Origin: Hyphomicrobiales bacterium
GTDB taxonomy: Bacteria; Pseudomonadota; Alphaproteobacteria; Rhizobiales; Rhizobiaceae
Direction of reading: 5' to 3'
Assembly: GCA_017305935.1 (NCBI GenBank)
Contig: JAFKJU010000026.1
Coordinates: 1-64,000, forward strand
DNA length: 64,000 bases
Positions 35,097 to 43,439 of this stretch are shown one piece after another; the stretch's first letter is position 1, and each line of letters begins with the position of its first letter. Under the pieces are notes generated by a model that was not told where the DNA came from, made no database searches, and was given only the letters and a program-made list of their open reading frames with translations. The translations under genes and the position numbers were made by a program.

Positions 35097-37166
35097 ATGG
35101 CGGCGGCGCATCTCGAAAAACTCAACGACCGGCAACGCGAAGCCGTCGAGCACGGTATCGGCCTGCCGGATGGAAAGATCGGCGGTCCGCTGCTGATCAT
35201 CGCTGGTGCGGGGAGCGGCAAGACCAACACGCTGGCGCACCGCGTCGCCCATCTGATCGTCAACGGCGCCGATCCGCGACGCATCCTGCTGATGACCTTT
35301 TCGCGCCGCGCTGCGTCCGAAATGGCGCGCCGGGTGCAGCGCATCTGCCGGCAGGTGCTCGGCGACAACGCCGCCATCATGACCGACGCGCTCGCCTGGG
35401 CCGGCACCTTCCATGGCATCGGCGCCCGGCTCTTGCGCATGTATGCCGAGCAGATCGGTCTCAGTGTCGATTTTACGATCCATGATCGCGAGGACAGCGC
35501 CGACCTGATGAACCTCGTTCGGCATGACCTTGGCTTTTCCGCCAAGCAGAGCCGGTTCCCCACAAAGAGCACCTGCATCGCCATCTATTCCCGCGTCGTA
35601 AATTCCGAGGCTTCGATCAAGGAGATCCTGAAGTCCTCGTATCCGTGGGTGCTCGAATGGGAGGAGGAGTTGAAGCAGCTCTTCGCCGCCTACGTTGAAG
35701 CCAAGCAGGCGCAGAACGTTCTGGATTACGACGATTTGTTGCTCTACTGGGCGCAGATGGTTTCCGAGCCGGAGCTGGCCGAGGACGTCGGCAACCGCTT
35801 CGACCACATCCTCGTCGATGAATACCAGGACACCAATCGCCTGCAGGCATCTATCCTGATGTCTCTCGCGCCCGGCGGCCGCGGTCTGACGGTCGTGGGC
35901 GACGATGCCCAATCGATCTATTCTTTTCGGGCAGCGACCATCCGCAACATCCTGGATTTTCCGCAGGAGTTCGCACCGAAGCCCGCAGACGTCATCACAC
36001 TCGACCGGAACTATCGTTCGACCCAGCCGATCCTGGCCGCGGCCAATGCCGTCATCGAACTGGCACGCGAGCGCTATACGAAAAACCTCTGGACGGAGCG
36101 CGCCTCCGAGCAACGGCCGATGCTGGTCACCGTCAAGGACGAGGTCGACCAAGCCGCCTACATCGTCGATCAGGTGCTGGCCAATCGCGAGATCGGCATG
36201 ACGCTGAAACAGCAGGCCGTGCTGTTCCGAACCTCGAGCCACAGCAGCGCGCTGGAGATCGAGCTCACGCGGAAAAACATTCCTTTCGTCAAATTCGGCG
36301 GTCTCAAGTTCCTCGACGCCGCGCATGTCAAGGACATGCTGGCGGTCATGCGGTTCGCTCAGAATCCGCGCGACCGGGTTGCCGGCTTCCGTGTGCTGAA
36401 GCTATTGCCCGGTATCGGACCGCAGACGGCCGGCAAGATCCTAGACACGATTGCCGCCGACCCCGAGCCCTTGCAGTCGCTGGCCGAAATCCCGCCGCCG
36501 GCCAAGACCGGTGACGACTGGCCAGCGTTCATCATGCTGGTCACGGCGCTGCGAAAGGCCGAAGCGGGCTGGCCGGCGGAGATCGGTACGGTGCGGATGT
36601 GGTACGAGCCGCATCTCGAACGCATTCATGAGGATGCCGACACCCGCAAGGATGACCTGCTCCAGCTGGAACAGATCGCCGGCGGCTATGCCAGCCGCGA
36701 ACGTTTTCTCACGGAATTGACGTTGGACCCGCCGGACGCCACCAGCGACCAGGCCGGCGTACCGCTGCTCGATGAGGACTATCTGATCTTGAGCACGATC
36801 CATTCGGCCAAGGGGCAGGAGTGGCGCGCGGTGTTCATGCTCAATGTCGTCGACGGCTGCATCCCGTCCGATCTTGGCACCGGCTCTACCCCTGAACTCG
36901 AGGAAGAACGGCGCCTGCTTTACGTCGGCATGACGCGGGCGCGCGACAACCTCACGCTGATCACGCCGCAGCGGTTTTTTACGAGCGGGCAAAACGCCAG
37001 GGGCGACCGACACGTCACCGCTGCGCGAACACGCTTCATCCCAGCCACCCTCCTCCAGTTCTTCGAGGTGGAGGGCTGGCCGAAGGTGGGTGCTTCCGCC
37101 AGCGAGCAGAGCACGCGCCAGGTCCGCGTCGATATCGGTGCGCGGATGCGATCGATGTGGAAATGA
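35097..37166 (+). CDS. UvrD/Rep-type superfamily 1A DNA helicase
   Basis: A 689-residue 3'-5' helicase. Q motif LNDRQREAVEHG is followed by Walker A IAGAGSGKTNTLAHR (residues 36-50), motif Ia LMTFSRRAASEM, motif II HILVDEYQDTN, motif III VVGDDAQSIYSFRAA, motif IV LDRNYRSTQPIL, motif V TIHSAKGQEWRAVFML and motif VI EEERRLLYVGMTRARDNL. All are intact. It lacks the C-terminal tail typical of UvrD proper, so UvrD-like is safer. It is followed 3 nt later by dinB, so both are one unit in a repair island. Confidence 0.9.
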   Translation: MAAAHLEKLNDRQREAVEHGIGLPDGKIGGPLLIIAGAGSGKTNTLAHRVAHLIVNGADPRRILLMTFSRRAASEMARRVQRICRQVLGDNAAIMTDALAWAGTFHGIGARLLRMYAEQIGLSVDFTIHDREDSADLMNLVRHDLGFSAKQSRFPTKSTCIAIYSRVVNSEASIKEILKSSYPWVLEWEEELKQLFAAYVEAKQAQNVLDYDDLLLYWAQMVSEPELAEDVGNRFDHILVDEYQDTNRLQASILMSLAPGGRGLTVVGDDAQSIYSFRAATIRNILDFPQEFAPKPADVITLDRNYRSTQPILAAANAVIELARERYTKNLWTERASEQRPMLVTVKDEVDQAAYIVDQVLANREIGMTLKQQAVLFRTSSHSSALEIELTRKNIPFVKFGGLKFLDAAHVKDMLAVMRFAQNPRDRVAGFRVLKLLPGIGPQTAGKILDTIAADPEPLQSLAEIPPPAKTGDDWPAFIMLVTALRKAEAGWPAEIGTVRMWYEPHLERIHEDADTRKDDLLQLEQIAGGYASRERFLTELTLDPPDATSDQAGVPLLDEDYLILSTIHSAKGQEWRAVFMLNVVDGCIPSDLGTGSTPELEEERRLLYVGMTRARDNLTLITPQRFFTSGQNARGDRHVTAARTRFIPATLLQFFEVEGWPKVGASASEQSTRQVRVDIGARMRSMWK

Positions 37167-37169
37167 GCC

Positions 37170-38291
37170 ATGCAGCCCGTCACATCGGCCGAGATAGAGG
37201 AGCAGAATGCGGAGCACGAGGAGCGCGTCCGGCGCATCATCCATGTCGACATGGATGCATTTTACGCCTCCGTCGAACAACGGGATAATCCCGAACTGCG
37301 GGGTAAACCCGTTGCTGTCGGCGGTTCGGCCGCCCGTGGCGTCGTGGCGGCTGCAAGCTATGAGGCCCGCGCCTTTGGTGTGCGATCCGCCCTCCCCTCG
37401 ATCACCGCCAAGCGGCGCTGTCCTGATCTGATCTTCGTTCCGCCGCGCTTCGACGTCTATCGAGCTGTTTCATCGCAGATCCATGCGATCTTCGCCGAGC
37501 ATACCGATCTGATCGAACCCTTGTCGCTCGACGAAGCCTACCTCGATGTCACCGACAATAAGCAGGGCATTCCGGTCGCGACCGAGATCGCCACCAGGAT
37601 CCGCGCCCGCATCAAGGAAGTCACCGGCCTCAACGCCTCCGCCGGGATTTCCTATTGCAAGTTTCTGGCAAAAATGGCCTCGGATCTCAACAAGCCCAAT
37701 GGCCAGGCCGTTATCACGCCCAAGCACGGTCCCGCCTTTGTCGAGGCGCTGGCCGTTAAGAAGTTTCACGGCGTCGGGCCGGCGACTGCGGCCAAAATGG
37801 AGCGGCTCGGCATCCTGACGGGCGCAGACCTCAAAGCGAAATCCCTGACCTACCTGCAGCAGCATTTCGGCAAGTCGGGCGCCTGGTATTACAATGTCGC
37901 CCGCGGTATCGATCATCGGTTGGTCCAGCCGGATCGGCCACGCAAGTCAGTGGGTGTCGAAGATACGTTTACGGTCGATATCTTCGACCGGGAGGCCGCC
38001 CGCGCGGAAATCACGCCGCTCGCTGCGGAGGTCTGGCGCCGTAGCGAAGACAAGGGCCTCCATGGCCGCACGGTGACGCTGAAGGTGACATATGCCGATT
38101 TCCAGAAAATCACCCGCAGCCGAACATCGATCGCGCCGTTTGCGACGGCAGATGAACTCGAAGCCGCGGCTCGCGCGCTTCTCGACCCGTTGTTCCCGTC
38201 TGTGAAAGGGATTCGTCTGCTCGGGGTGACACTCTCGTCCTTTGTCGACGACGAGGAGAACGATACGGATCAGCTTACGCTTCAGATTTAG
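37170..38291 (+). CDS. dinB: DNA polymerase IV (DinB), Y family
   Basis: A 373-residue translesion polymerase. The catalytic palm has IIHVDMDAFYASVEQRDNPE and IEPLSLDEAYLDVTDN with the three metal-binding acids. Thumb and little-finger regions follow (AGISYCKFLAKMASDLNKPN; ARGIDHRLVQPDRPRKSVGV). The C-terminus ends without an obvious QLxLF clamp motif, although DQLTLQI at the very end is a plausible clamp-binding variant. It is co-directional with the helicase. Confidence 0.93.
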   Translation: MQPVTSAEIEEQNAEHEERVRRIIHVDMDAFYASVEQRDNPELRGKPVAVGGSAARGVVAAASYEARAFGVRSALPSITAKRRCPDLIFVPPRFDVYRAVSSQIHAIFAEHTDLIEPLSLDEAYLDVTDNKQGIPVATEIATRIRARIKEVTGLNASAGISYCKFLAKMASDLNKPNGQAVITPKHGPAFVEALAVKKFHGVGPATAAKMERLGILTGADLKAKSLTYLQQHFGKSGAWYYNVARGIDHRLVQPDRPRKSVGVEDTFTVDIFDREAARAEITPLAAEVWRRSEDKGLHGRTVTLKVTYADFQKITRSRTSIAPFATADELEAAARALLDPLFPSVKGIRLLGVTLSSFVDDEENDTDQLTLQI

Positions 38292-38395
38292 ACGATCGCG
38301 CATGGATCCTGGTTCGACATGTCGAAATCCGCCCCAGCCGCGTTACATTGCCATCGGATCGGATAGAGATGCCGACGCCGTCGGCCGGAGGGACC

Positions 38396-38986
38396 ATGTG
38401 CAACGATTACAGGCTAATGGTCGAACTGGCCTCAGTCATCGAAGAGTTCGAGCACCTCAAAATCAAGATCCGGTTTCCGGAGGGACGCCCCAATATCGAG
38501 GCGCGCGAGGATATCAAGATCACCGATACCGCGCCGATCGTTCGCACGGCCGCGGGCGAGCGTGGGGTCGGCGAGTTGGTGCAGCGCCGGTGGAGCTGGC
38601 CGAGCCCGACCAAGAAGCCGGTCTATAATTTCCGGTCGGAGGGCCGCGAGTTCAATTCGAACCGGGCCCTCGTCATTGCTGATGCCTTCTTCGAATTCAC
38701 AACGCCAGAGGATCCGAAAAAGAAGCGGAAAAACAAATGGATGTTCCGGAAGGCGAACGAGCCGATCTTCGCGATCGCCGGCATCTGGCGCGAGACGGAG
38801 GAGGTTGGCGAAGCTTTCACCATGCTGACCATGGAGCCCGGTCCCGATATTGCGCCATACCACGACCGGCAGATCGTCATCCTCGAGCGCGACGCCTGGG
38901 CAGACTGGCTTGACCCTTCGGTTTCAGCCAAGTCGCTGATCAAGCCGCTCCCGGCCGGCTCCCTTTCCGTGAAGCAGGTCGGCTGA
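38396..38986 (+). CDS. SRAP-family protein (YedK/HMCES), abasic-site shield
   Basis: A 196-residue protein from the ATG at 38396, preceded by GGAGGGACC. Cys2 directly after the start (MCNDYR) is the residue that forms the thiazolidine crosslink to abasic sites in ssDNA. PNIEAREDIKITDTAPIV stands where the family has its conserved Asn/Arg segment, ALVIADAFFEF contains the catalytic Glu, and IAPYHDRQIVIL the conserved His. It overlaps the next gene by 1 nt. It fits the surrounding DNA-damage genes. Confidence 0.85.
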   Translation: MCNDYRLMVELASVIEEFEHLKIKIRFPEGRPNIEAREDIKITDTAPIVRTAAGERGVGELVQRRWSWPSPTKKPVYNFRSEGREFNSNRALVIADAFFEFTTPEDPKKKRKNKWMFRKANEPIFAIAGIWRETEEVGEAFTMLTMEPGPDIAPYHDRQIVILERDAWADWLDPSVSAKSLIKPLPAGSLSVKQVG

Positions 38987-39243
38987 TGCGCTTCTCCTTC
39001 CCGCATAGCCATGCCTTTCCCGGCGGCGAGGTCCGGGTCGAGGATGCCGAAGCTGCAGAAGGCATGTGCGTGGTCGAGTTCGGCGACGGCATCGCCATGA
39101 TCGGCGAATGGCATCCGGATGGGAACGACATTCACCTTTCCGTCCCGGCCTATCGCACCGCTCGCGGCACGGATGTCGATGCGCGCCGCTGGCGGCTCGT
39201 CAGGGACAAGGCCGGAACCTGGCGCTCGCGGCGATCGGCGTAA
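38986..39243 (+). CDS. Small hypothetical protein after SRAP gene
   Basis: An 85-residue soluble protein whose ATG overlaps the SRAP stop (TGATG), so it is translationally coupled. It has an acidic N-terminal half (GGEVRVEDAEAAEGMCVVEF) and a basic C-terminus (DARRWRLVRDKAGTWRSRRS). No domain is recognised. The coupling suggests a partner of the SRAP protein or a shared SOS-type control. Confidence 0.6.
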   Translation: MRFSFPHSHAFPGGEVRVEDAEAAEGMCVVEFGDGIAMIGEWHPDGNDIHLSVPAYRTARGTDVDARRWRLVRDKAGTWRSRRSA

Positions 39244-39277
39244 TCGCACCCGCCGAGAACCCCTCCCCGAAATGACG

Positions 39278-39309
39278 AAGGGCGCTCGACCCTTTCGGGG
39301 AGCGCCCTT
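39278..39309 (+). terminator. Strong hairpin after the SRAP operon
   Basis: AAGGGCGCT (39278-39286) and AGCGCCCTT (39301-39309) form a perfect 9-bp stem with a 14-nt loop, 35 nt after the last stop and between convergent genes. No T-tract follows on the plus strand. Confidence 0.5.
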
Positions 39310-39359
39310 CTGACCCGGACGACTGCGAACGCGCGACCGATATCGTCGCTGCAGGCAGG

Positions 39360-39611
39360 TCATCGATGACGGGCAGTGAGCGATAGATGGGGAAAGGCAT
39401 CCGGGTAATCAAGGCCGTCGGGATTGCCAATCGCCTGCACCGGTGCATCGAGGCACGCATCGCAGATGCCGCAGCCATCCTCGTCCATCGCCTGACCTGC
39501 CTGCCCGCAACAGATGCAGGCAGCCGCAGGGCGGCCAGCGTGCTCGCACCGGCGTGGCAGCATGATCTCGGCGGCGGGGTCAAAAAGGGTATCGATGGGA
39601 ATTGTCTTCAT
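39360..39611 (-). CDS. Cysteine-rich small protein (zinc-binding-like)
   Basis: An 83-residue protein from the ATG at 39611, with GGAGAC upstream. It contains eight or so Cys/His ligands in pairs: RRCEHAGRPAAACICCGQAG and DEDGCGICDACLDAPVQAIG. The spacing (CxxC, CxxCxxC-like) suggests one or two small zinc sites. No known family is assigned. It is transcribed towards the SRAP operon and away from xthA. Confidence 0.6.
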   Translation of the reverse strand: MKTIPIDTLFDPAAEIMLPRRCEHAGRPAAACICCGQAGQAMDEDGCGICDACLDAPVQAIGNPDGLDYPDAFPHLSLTARHR

Positions 39612-39791
39612 CGCGGTCGTCTCCAACGATCTTGAGCACAGATAGGGGCGCTCAAATTCTTTGCAATGGCAGGGAAAGACGCCCAGAGCGATCAAGTTGC
39701 CGCACACGTCCCTGGAGCTTCAAAGCGCGGGGAACCTTTGTAATTCCGGGACGGTTTTCCCTCGAACCATCGCCCCGCCCGGAGCAGCTTC

Positions 39792-40574
39792 GTGAAACTC
39801 GCCACCTACAACGTCAACGGCATCAACGGCCGGCTTCCAGTCCTTCTGCGATGGCTGGAAGAAGACGCGCCCGACATCGTCTGCCTGCAGGAACTCAAAT
39901 CGCCGGACGAGCGCTTTCCCCGGCGCGAACTTCAGCGAATGGGATACGAGGCCGTCTGGCATGGACAGAAAAGTTGGAACGGTGTCGCGATCCTCGCCAG
40001 GGATGCAACCCCGATCCTGACGCGCCGCGGCCTGCCCGGCGATCCCGACGACAGCCACAGCCGCTATATCGAGGCCGCCGTCGACGGCATCCTGGTCGGC
40101 TGCCTCTACCTGCCGAACGGCAATCCGGCGCCAGGTCCCAAATTCGACTACAAGCTGCGTTGGTTCGAGCGGTTGCAGACCTACGCGGCCGACCTTCTGG
40201 CCCTCGATCTTCCCGCCGCGCTGATCGGCGATTTCAATGTCATGCCGACGGATCTCGACGTTTATGCGCCGGAGCGCTGGCGCGACGATGCGCTGTTCCG
40301 CCCGGAGGTCCGGAAAGCCTATGCGGACCTTCTCGCCCAAGGCTGGACCGACGCCATCCGCCAGCTGCATCCGAAGGAGCGCATCTACACCTTCTGGAAA
40401 TACTGGCGGAACTCCTTCGAGCGCGACGCGGGCCTGCGCATCGACCATTTTCTCCTCAGTCCGACGCTGGCGCCCTGGCTCAGGAAGGCGAACGTCCGGC
40501 GTGGCCCACGAGGCTGGGAGCACACGAGCGACCATGCACCGGTCATGATCGAGATAGAGCCACCATCGGATTGA
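39792..40574 (+). CDS. xthA: Exodeoxyribonuclease III / AP endonuclease
   Basis: A 260-residue EEP-fold nuclease. It shows KLATYNVNGINGRLPVLLRW, then PDIVCLQELKSPDERFP with the metal-binding Glu, SRYIEAAVDGILVGCLYLPNG, ALIGDFNVMPTD with the catalytic Asp/Asn, and a C-terminal RIDHFLLSP...HTSDHAPVMIEI with the catalytic His. All are intact and the length is normal. It cleaves DNA at abasic sites in base-excision repair. Confidence 0.9.
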   Translation: MKLATYNVNGINGRLPVLLRWLEEDAPDIVCLQELKSPDERFPRRELQRMGYEAVWHGQKSWNGVAILARDATPILTRRGLPGDPDDSHSRYIEAAVDGILVGCLYLPNGNPAPGPKFDYKLRWFERLQTYAADLLALDLPAALIGDFNVMPTDLDVYAPERWRDDALFRPEVRKAYADLLAQGWTDAIRQLHPKERIYTFWKYWRNSFERDAGLRIDHFLLSPTLAPWLRKANVRRGPRGWEHTSDHAPVMIEIEPPSD

Positions 40575-40576
40575 GT

Positions 40577-41458
40577 TCAGGAGGAAGTGGGTCGAGTCGC
40601 CCGACGCTCGCGCGCCCTCGCCGTTCGACGCGCCTCACGCAACTCCTCAAGAGTCGGTAGCCACCAGTCACGTCGGCGTTCTTGTTCTCCCGGTTCGACC
40701 TTCGACGGCCAGGTGTGGACAAGTTCGTCCAACGAAGGCGTTCGCCATGTGGCCCAGACATGGTCCTCGAGAAGACCCGGATAGAGTTCGGCGATCTCTT
40801 CGCGCTCGACCAGCTCGCCATTGCTGTGGCTCACCACGACAATCCCGTAGGCCGTCGTCGCAATCGGCCGATCCAGCGGTGGCAGATCGTCGGCGGGAAG
40901 CGGGATGCGCCGGCGCTTGCGTTCGGCCGCCCGCAGGCGGGAGGTCCTCTCCTTGTCCGTCCCCTTACGCGCCTCGGCGCGCTTGCGCCTTTCTTCAGGC
41001 TCGCACCGCTGTGCTTCCGTCTCAATGACCTGCCAGCGGTCAACGAGATCCTCATAGGAGGCGAAAGGCACCCGCCAGGCCTTGTTGTCGCCGTCCCAAC
41101 GGGCGAAGGGCACTTGGCGGATTTCCTCGACCAGCTTGCGCGAATAGGGCGTCTTGATGCGAAACCCTTCTCTGTCGACGCCAAGATAGGGGCTGAGGAT
41201 CGGCTCGAACGCGAAGGCATCCCTGCCCTTCGCATCGGCATACGGATCGATACGGGACTCTTCCTTTGCCAACCAGCGATCAATACGGCGGCGCGCCGTC
41301 GTACCGGGAACGATCCACGCCTTCCGCCGGTCACTCCAGCGAGCACGAGGAAACGCCTCGCGAAACCGCTGCACCGTCATCCGGTCGAACGGAAACGAGA
41401 TAGCGGCGCGGTCGTCGTCCTCCGTGGCGTCCTGGCCAATGTCGTCACCGTCGACCAT
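40577..41458 (-). CDS. HARP-repeat-like hypothetical protein
   Basis: A 293-residue protein from the ATG at 41458, which has GGAAGG 7 nt upstream. Two similar segments resemble the HARP repeats of SMARCAL1-type annealing helicases: REAFPRARWSDRRKAWIVPG at about residues 32-51 and IRQVPFARWDGDNKAWRVPF at about 115-134. No helicase domain is attached. A basic, coiled middle (EERRKRAEARKGTDKERTSR) and a C-terminal part with a conserved-looking WWLPTLEEL follow. It ends 2 nt from the xthA stop and faces the Ku genes. A DNA-structure-binding role in repair is inferred from the repeats and neighbours only. Confidence 0.55.
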   Translation of the reverse strand: MVDGDDIGQDATEDDDRAAISFPFDRMTVQRFREAFPRARWSDRRKAWIVPGTTARRRIDRWLAKEESRIDPYADAKGRDAFAFEPILSPYLGVDREGFRIKTPYSRKLVEEIRQVPFARWDGDNKAWRVPFASYEDLVDRWQVIETEAQRCEPEERRKRAEARKGTDKERTSRLRAAERKRRRIPLPADDLPPLDRPIATTAYGIVVVSHSNGELVEREEIAELYPGLLEDHVWATWRTPSLDELVHTWPSKVEPGEQERRRDWWLPTLEELREARRTARARERRATRPTSS

Positions 41459-41657
41459 CCCATTGCCTTCCAGTTGCGATGCCCAAGAAACGCACGCCAG
41501 CTCGAAAAGATGCAGCGAATCAAAGGCATGATCGAGACTCGTCAAAAGCGAAGAAGAGGAGGCCTAAGTTATTGATTTCCGATTCTTTTCGACTCGGAAC
41601 AAATTCGCAAGTGATTCGCTTGACTCGCTTTGGTTGCGTCGAGTCGGGAGTATCGAG

Positions 41658-42563
41658 ATGGCCGGTCATCGTGCCCAGTGGAAGGGTTTCATCAAATTCG
41701 GCGAGGTCAGTTGCGGTGTCGGCCTCTATACGGCGGCCAGCACGTCCGAGCGCATCTCGTTCCACACGATCAACAAAAAGACCGGCAATCGCGTCAACCG
41801 CGTTTTCATCGACAGCGACACCGGCAAGGAGGTCGAGCGGGAGGACCAGACCAAGGGCTTCGAGATCGAGGACGGCCAGTACATCATGATCGATCCGGAG
41901 GAGGTGGCGGCGACCATTCCCTACAGCAACAAGACGCTGCAGATCGAGGCATTCATCTCCTGCTCCGATGTCGACGACGTCTATTTTGACAAGCCTTACT
42001 ATCTCGTACCAACCGACCGGGTTTCTTCGGACGCCTTCACCGCGCTGCGTGATGCGATGGAAAAGTCGAAGGTCGCTGCAGTTGCCCGCACCGTCCTGTT
42101 TCGCCGCATGCGCACCGTGCTGATCCGTACCCATGGCAAGGGCCTGATCGCTACGACGATGCAATATGACTACGAGGTCCGCTCCTCTGAAAAGGCCTTC
42201 GACGAGATACCGAAGCTGCGGATCAAGGGCGAGATGCTGGATCTCGCCAAGCACATCATTGCCACCAAGAAGGGAACCTTCGATCCGGCCGCGTTCGACG
42301 ATCGCTATGAAGCGGCCGTCGCGGAGTTGGTGAAGGCGAAGATCGAAGGCAAGGCTCCGCCGAAGCGTAAGGAAATCAAGGTGTCCAAGCCCGACGATCT
42401 GCTGGCCGCCTTGCGCGAAAGTGCCAGGATGCTGAAGGCCGACGAAGACACGCCGAAACGCTCCGCCGCAAATGCCAACAAGGGCACCGGCCGCAAGCCG
42501 GCGGCCCGCGCCACCGCGTCGAAGGCGCGGAGCCCAGCGGCCGCTCAGCGCAAAGCCGGTTGA
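41658..42563 (+). CDS. ku: Non-homologous end-joining protein Ku (copy 1)
   Basis: A 301-residue bacterial Ku from the ATG at 41658 (MAGHRAQWKGFIKFGEVSCG). The beta-barrel core is recognisable: RISFHTINKKTGNRVNRVFI, KGFEIEDGQYIMIDPEEVAA, IQIEAFI-type dimer segment, DKPYYLVPTDRV, and RRMRTVLIRTHGKGLIATTM. The C-terminal 50 residues are lysine/alanine-rich, a common DNA- or LigD-interacting tail. It is followed 11 nt later by a second Ku gene. Confidence 0.92.
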   Translation: MAGHRAQWKGFIKFGEVSCGVGLYTAASTSERISFHTINKKTGNRVNRVFIDSDTGKEVEREDQTKGFEIEDGQYIMIDPEEVAATIPYSNKTLQIEAFISCSDVDDVYFDKPYYLVPTDRVSSDAFTALRDAMEKSKVAAVARTVLFRRMRTVLIRTHGKGLIATTMQYDYEVRSSEKAFDEIPKLRIKGEMLDLAKHIIATKKGTFDPAAFDDRYEAAVAELVKAKIEGKAPPKRKEIKVSKPDDLLAALRESARMLKADEDTPKRSAANANKGTGRKPAARATASKARSPAAAQRKAG

Positions 42564-42574
42564 GGAGATAGACC

Positions 42575-43384
42575 ATGGCATCGCGCCCTTACTGGAAAGG
42601 CTATCTGAAGCTCTCACTCGTCACCTGCCCCGTCTCGATGTCGCCGGCGACGTCGGAGTCTGAGAAGGTCCGGTTTCACACCTTGAACAGGGAGACCGGC
42701 AACCGCGTCGTCTCGCAGTATGTCGATGCCGTCACCAGGAAGCCGGTGAAGGATGAGGACGAGGTGAAGGGTTATGCCCGCGGCGAGAACGACTATATCC
42801 TTCTCACCGACGACGAGCTGGATGCGGTGGCGCTCGACACGGTGAAGACGATCGACATCGACAAGTTCGTGCCGCGCGACAGCATCGAATGGATCTATCT
42901 GGAAAAGCCGCATTATCTCGTGCCCGACGATCCGGTTGGCCACGAAGCCTTCGCCGTCATCCGCGACGCCATGGCGTCGGACAAGGTCTTTGGCGTGTCA
43001 CGTCTGGTGATCGGCCGGCGCGAGCGGGCCGTCGTGCTGGAGCCGCGCGGCGAAGGCATCGTGCTTTGGTCATTGCGCTTCGGCGACGAGGTGCGGCCGG
43101 AGGAATCCTATTTCGAGGATATCGACGGAAAGTCCGATCCCGAACTTGTTCCTCTCGTCCAGAAGTTCATCAAGCAGCACACGAAGACCTGGTCGCCGGA
43201 CATGGTCTCCGATCCCGTTCAGGACGCGCTGCTCGACATCATCGCCAAAAAGAAGAAGGCGCTGAAGCCGTCGAGGGAAGGCAAGGCCAAAGGTGAGGAC
43301 CGGCCGTCAGGCGGCAACGTCATCGATATCATGGATGCGCTGCGCAAGAGCCTCGCCGGCGAAAAAGGTAAGCGCGCCTCCTGA
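42575..43384 (+). CDS. ku: Non-homologous end-joining protein Ku (copy 2)
   Basis: A 269-residue Ku protein: PYWKGYLKLSLVTCPVSMSP, VRFHTLNRETGNRVVSQYVD, VKGYARGENDYILLTDDELD, DSIEWIYLEKPHYLVPDDPV and RRERAVVLEPRGEGIVLWSL. It differs clearly from copy 1, so the pair is an old duplication rather than a recent one and may act as a heterodimer. The tail is short and basic. GAGGAGA precedes the ATG. A ligase gene follows 55 nt later. Confidence 0.92.
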   Translation: MASRPYWKGYLKLSLVTCPVSMSPATSESEKVRFHTLNRETGNRVVSQYVDAVTRKPVKDEDEVKGYARGENDYILLTDDELDAVALDTVKTIDIDKFVPRDSIEWIYLEKPHYLVPDDPVGHEAFAVIRDAMASDKVFGVSRLVIGRRERAVVLEPRGEGIVLWSLRFGDEVRPEESYFEDIDGKSDPELVPLVQKFIKQHTKTWSPDMVSDPVQDALLDIIAKKKKALKPSREGKAKGEDRPSGGNVIDIMDALRKSLAGEKGKRAS

Positions 43385-43439
43385 AATCGTCGCATGGGTC
43401 GCCTATGTCTGTTTCCTCTCGCACGCGTGATGGATCTCC

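Noticed and set aside
35064-36326. A 420-codon minus-strand frame opposite the helicase gene
   Set aside because: The plus strand carries every SF1 helicase motif in order; the reverse frame has none.
39720-39791. GGAAC-N7-ATTCC as a LexA box upstream of xthA
   Set aside because: It departs from the GTTC/GAAC-N7-GTTC consensus in one half-site, and exonuclease III is not usually SOS-controlled.
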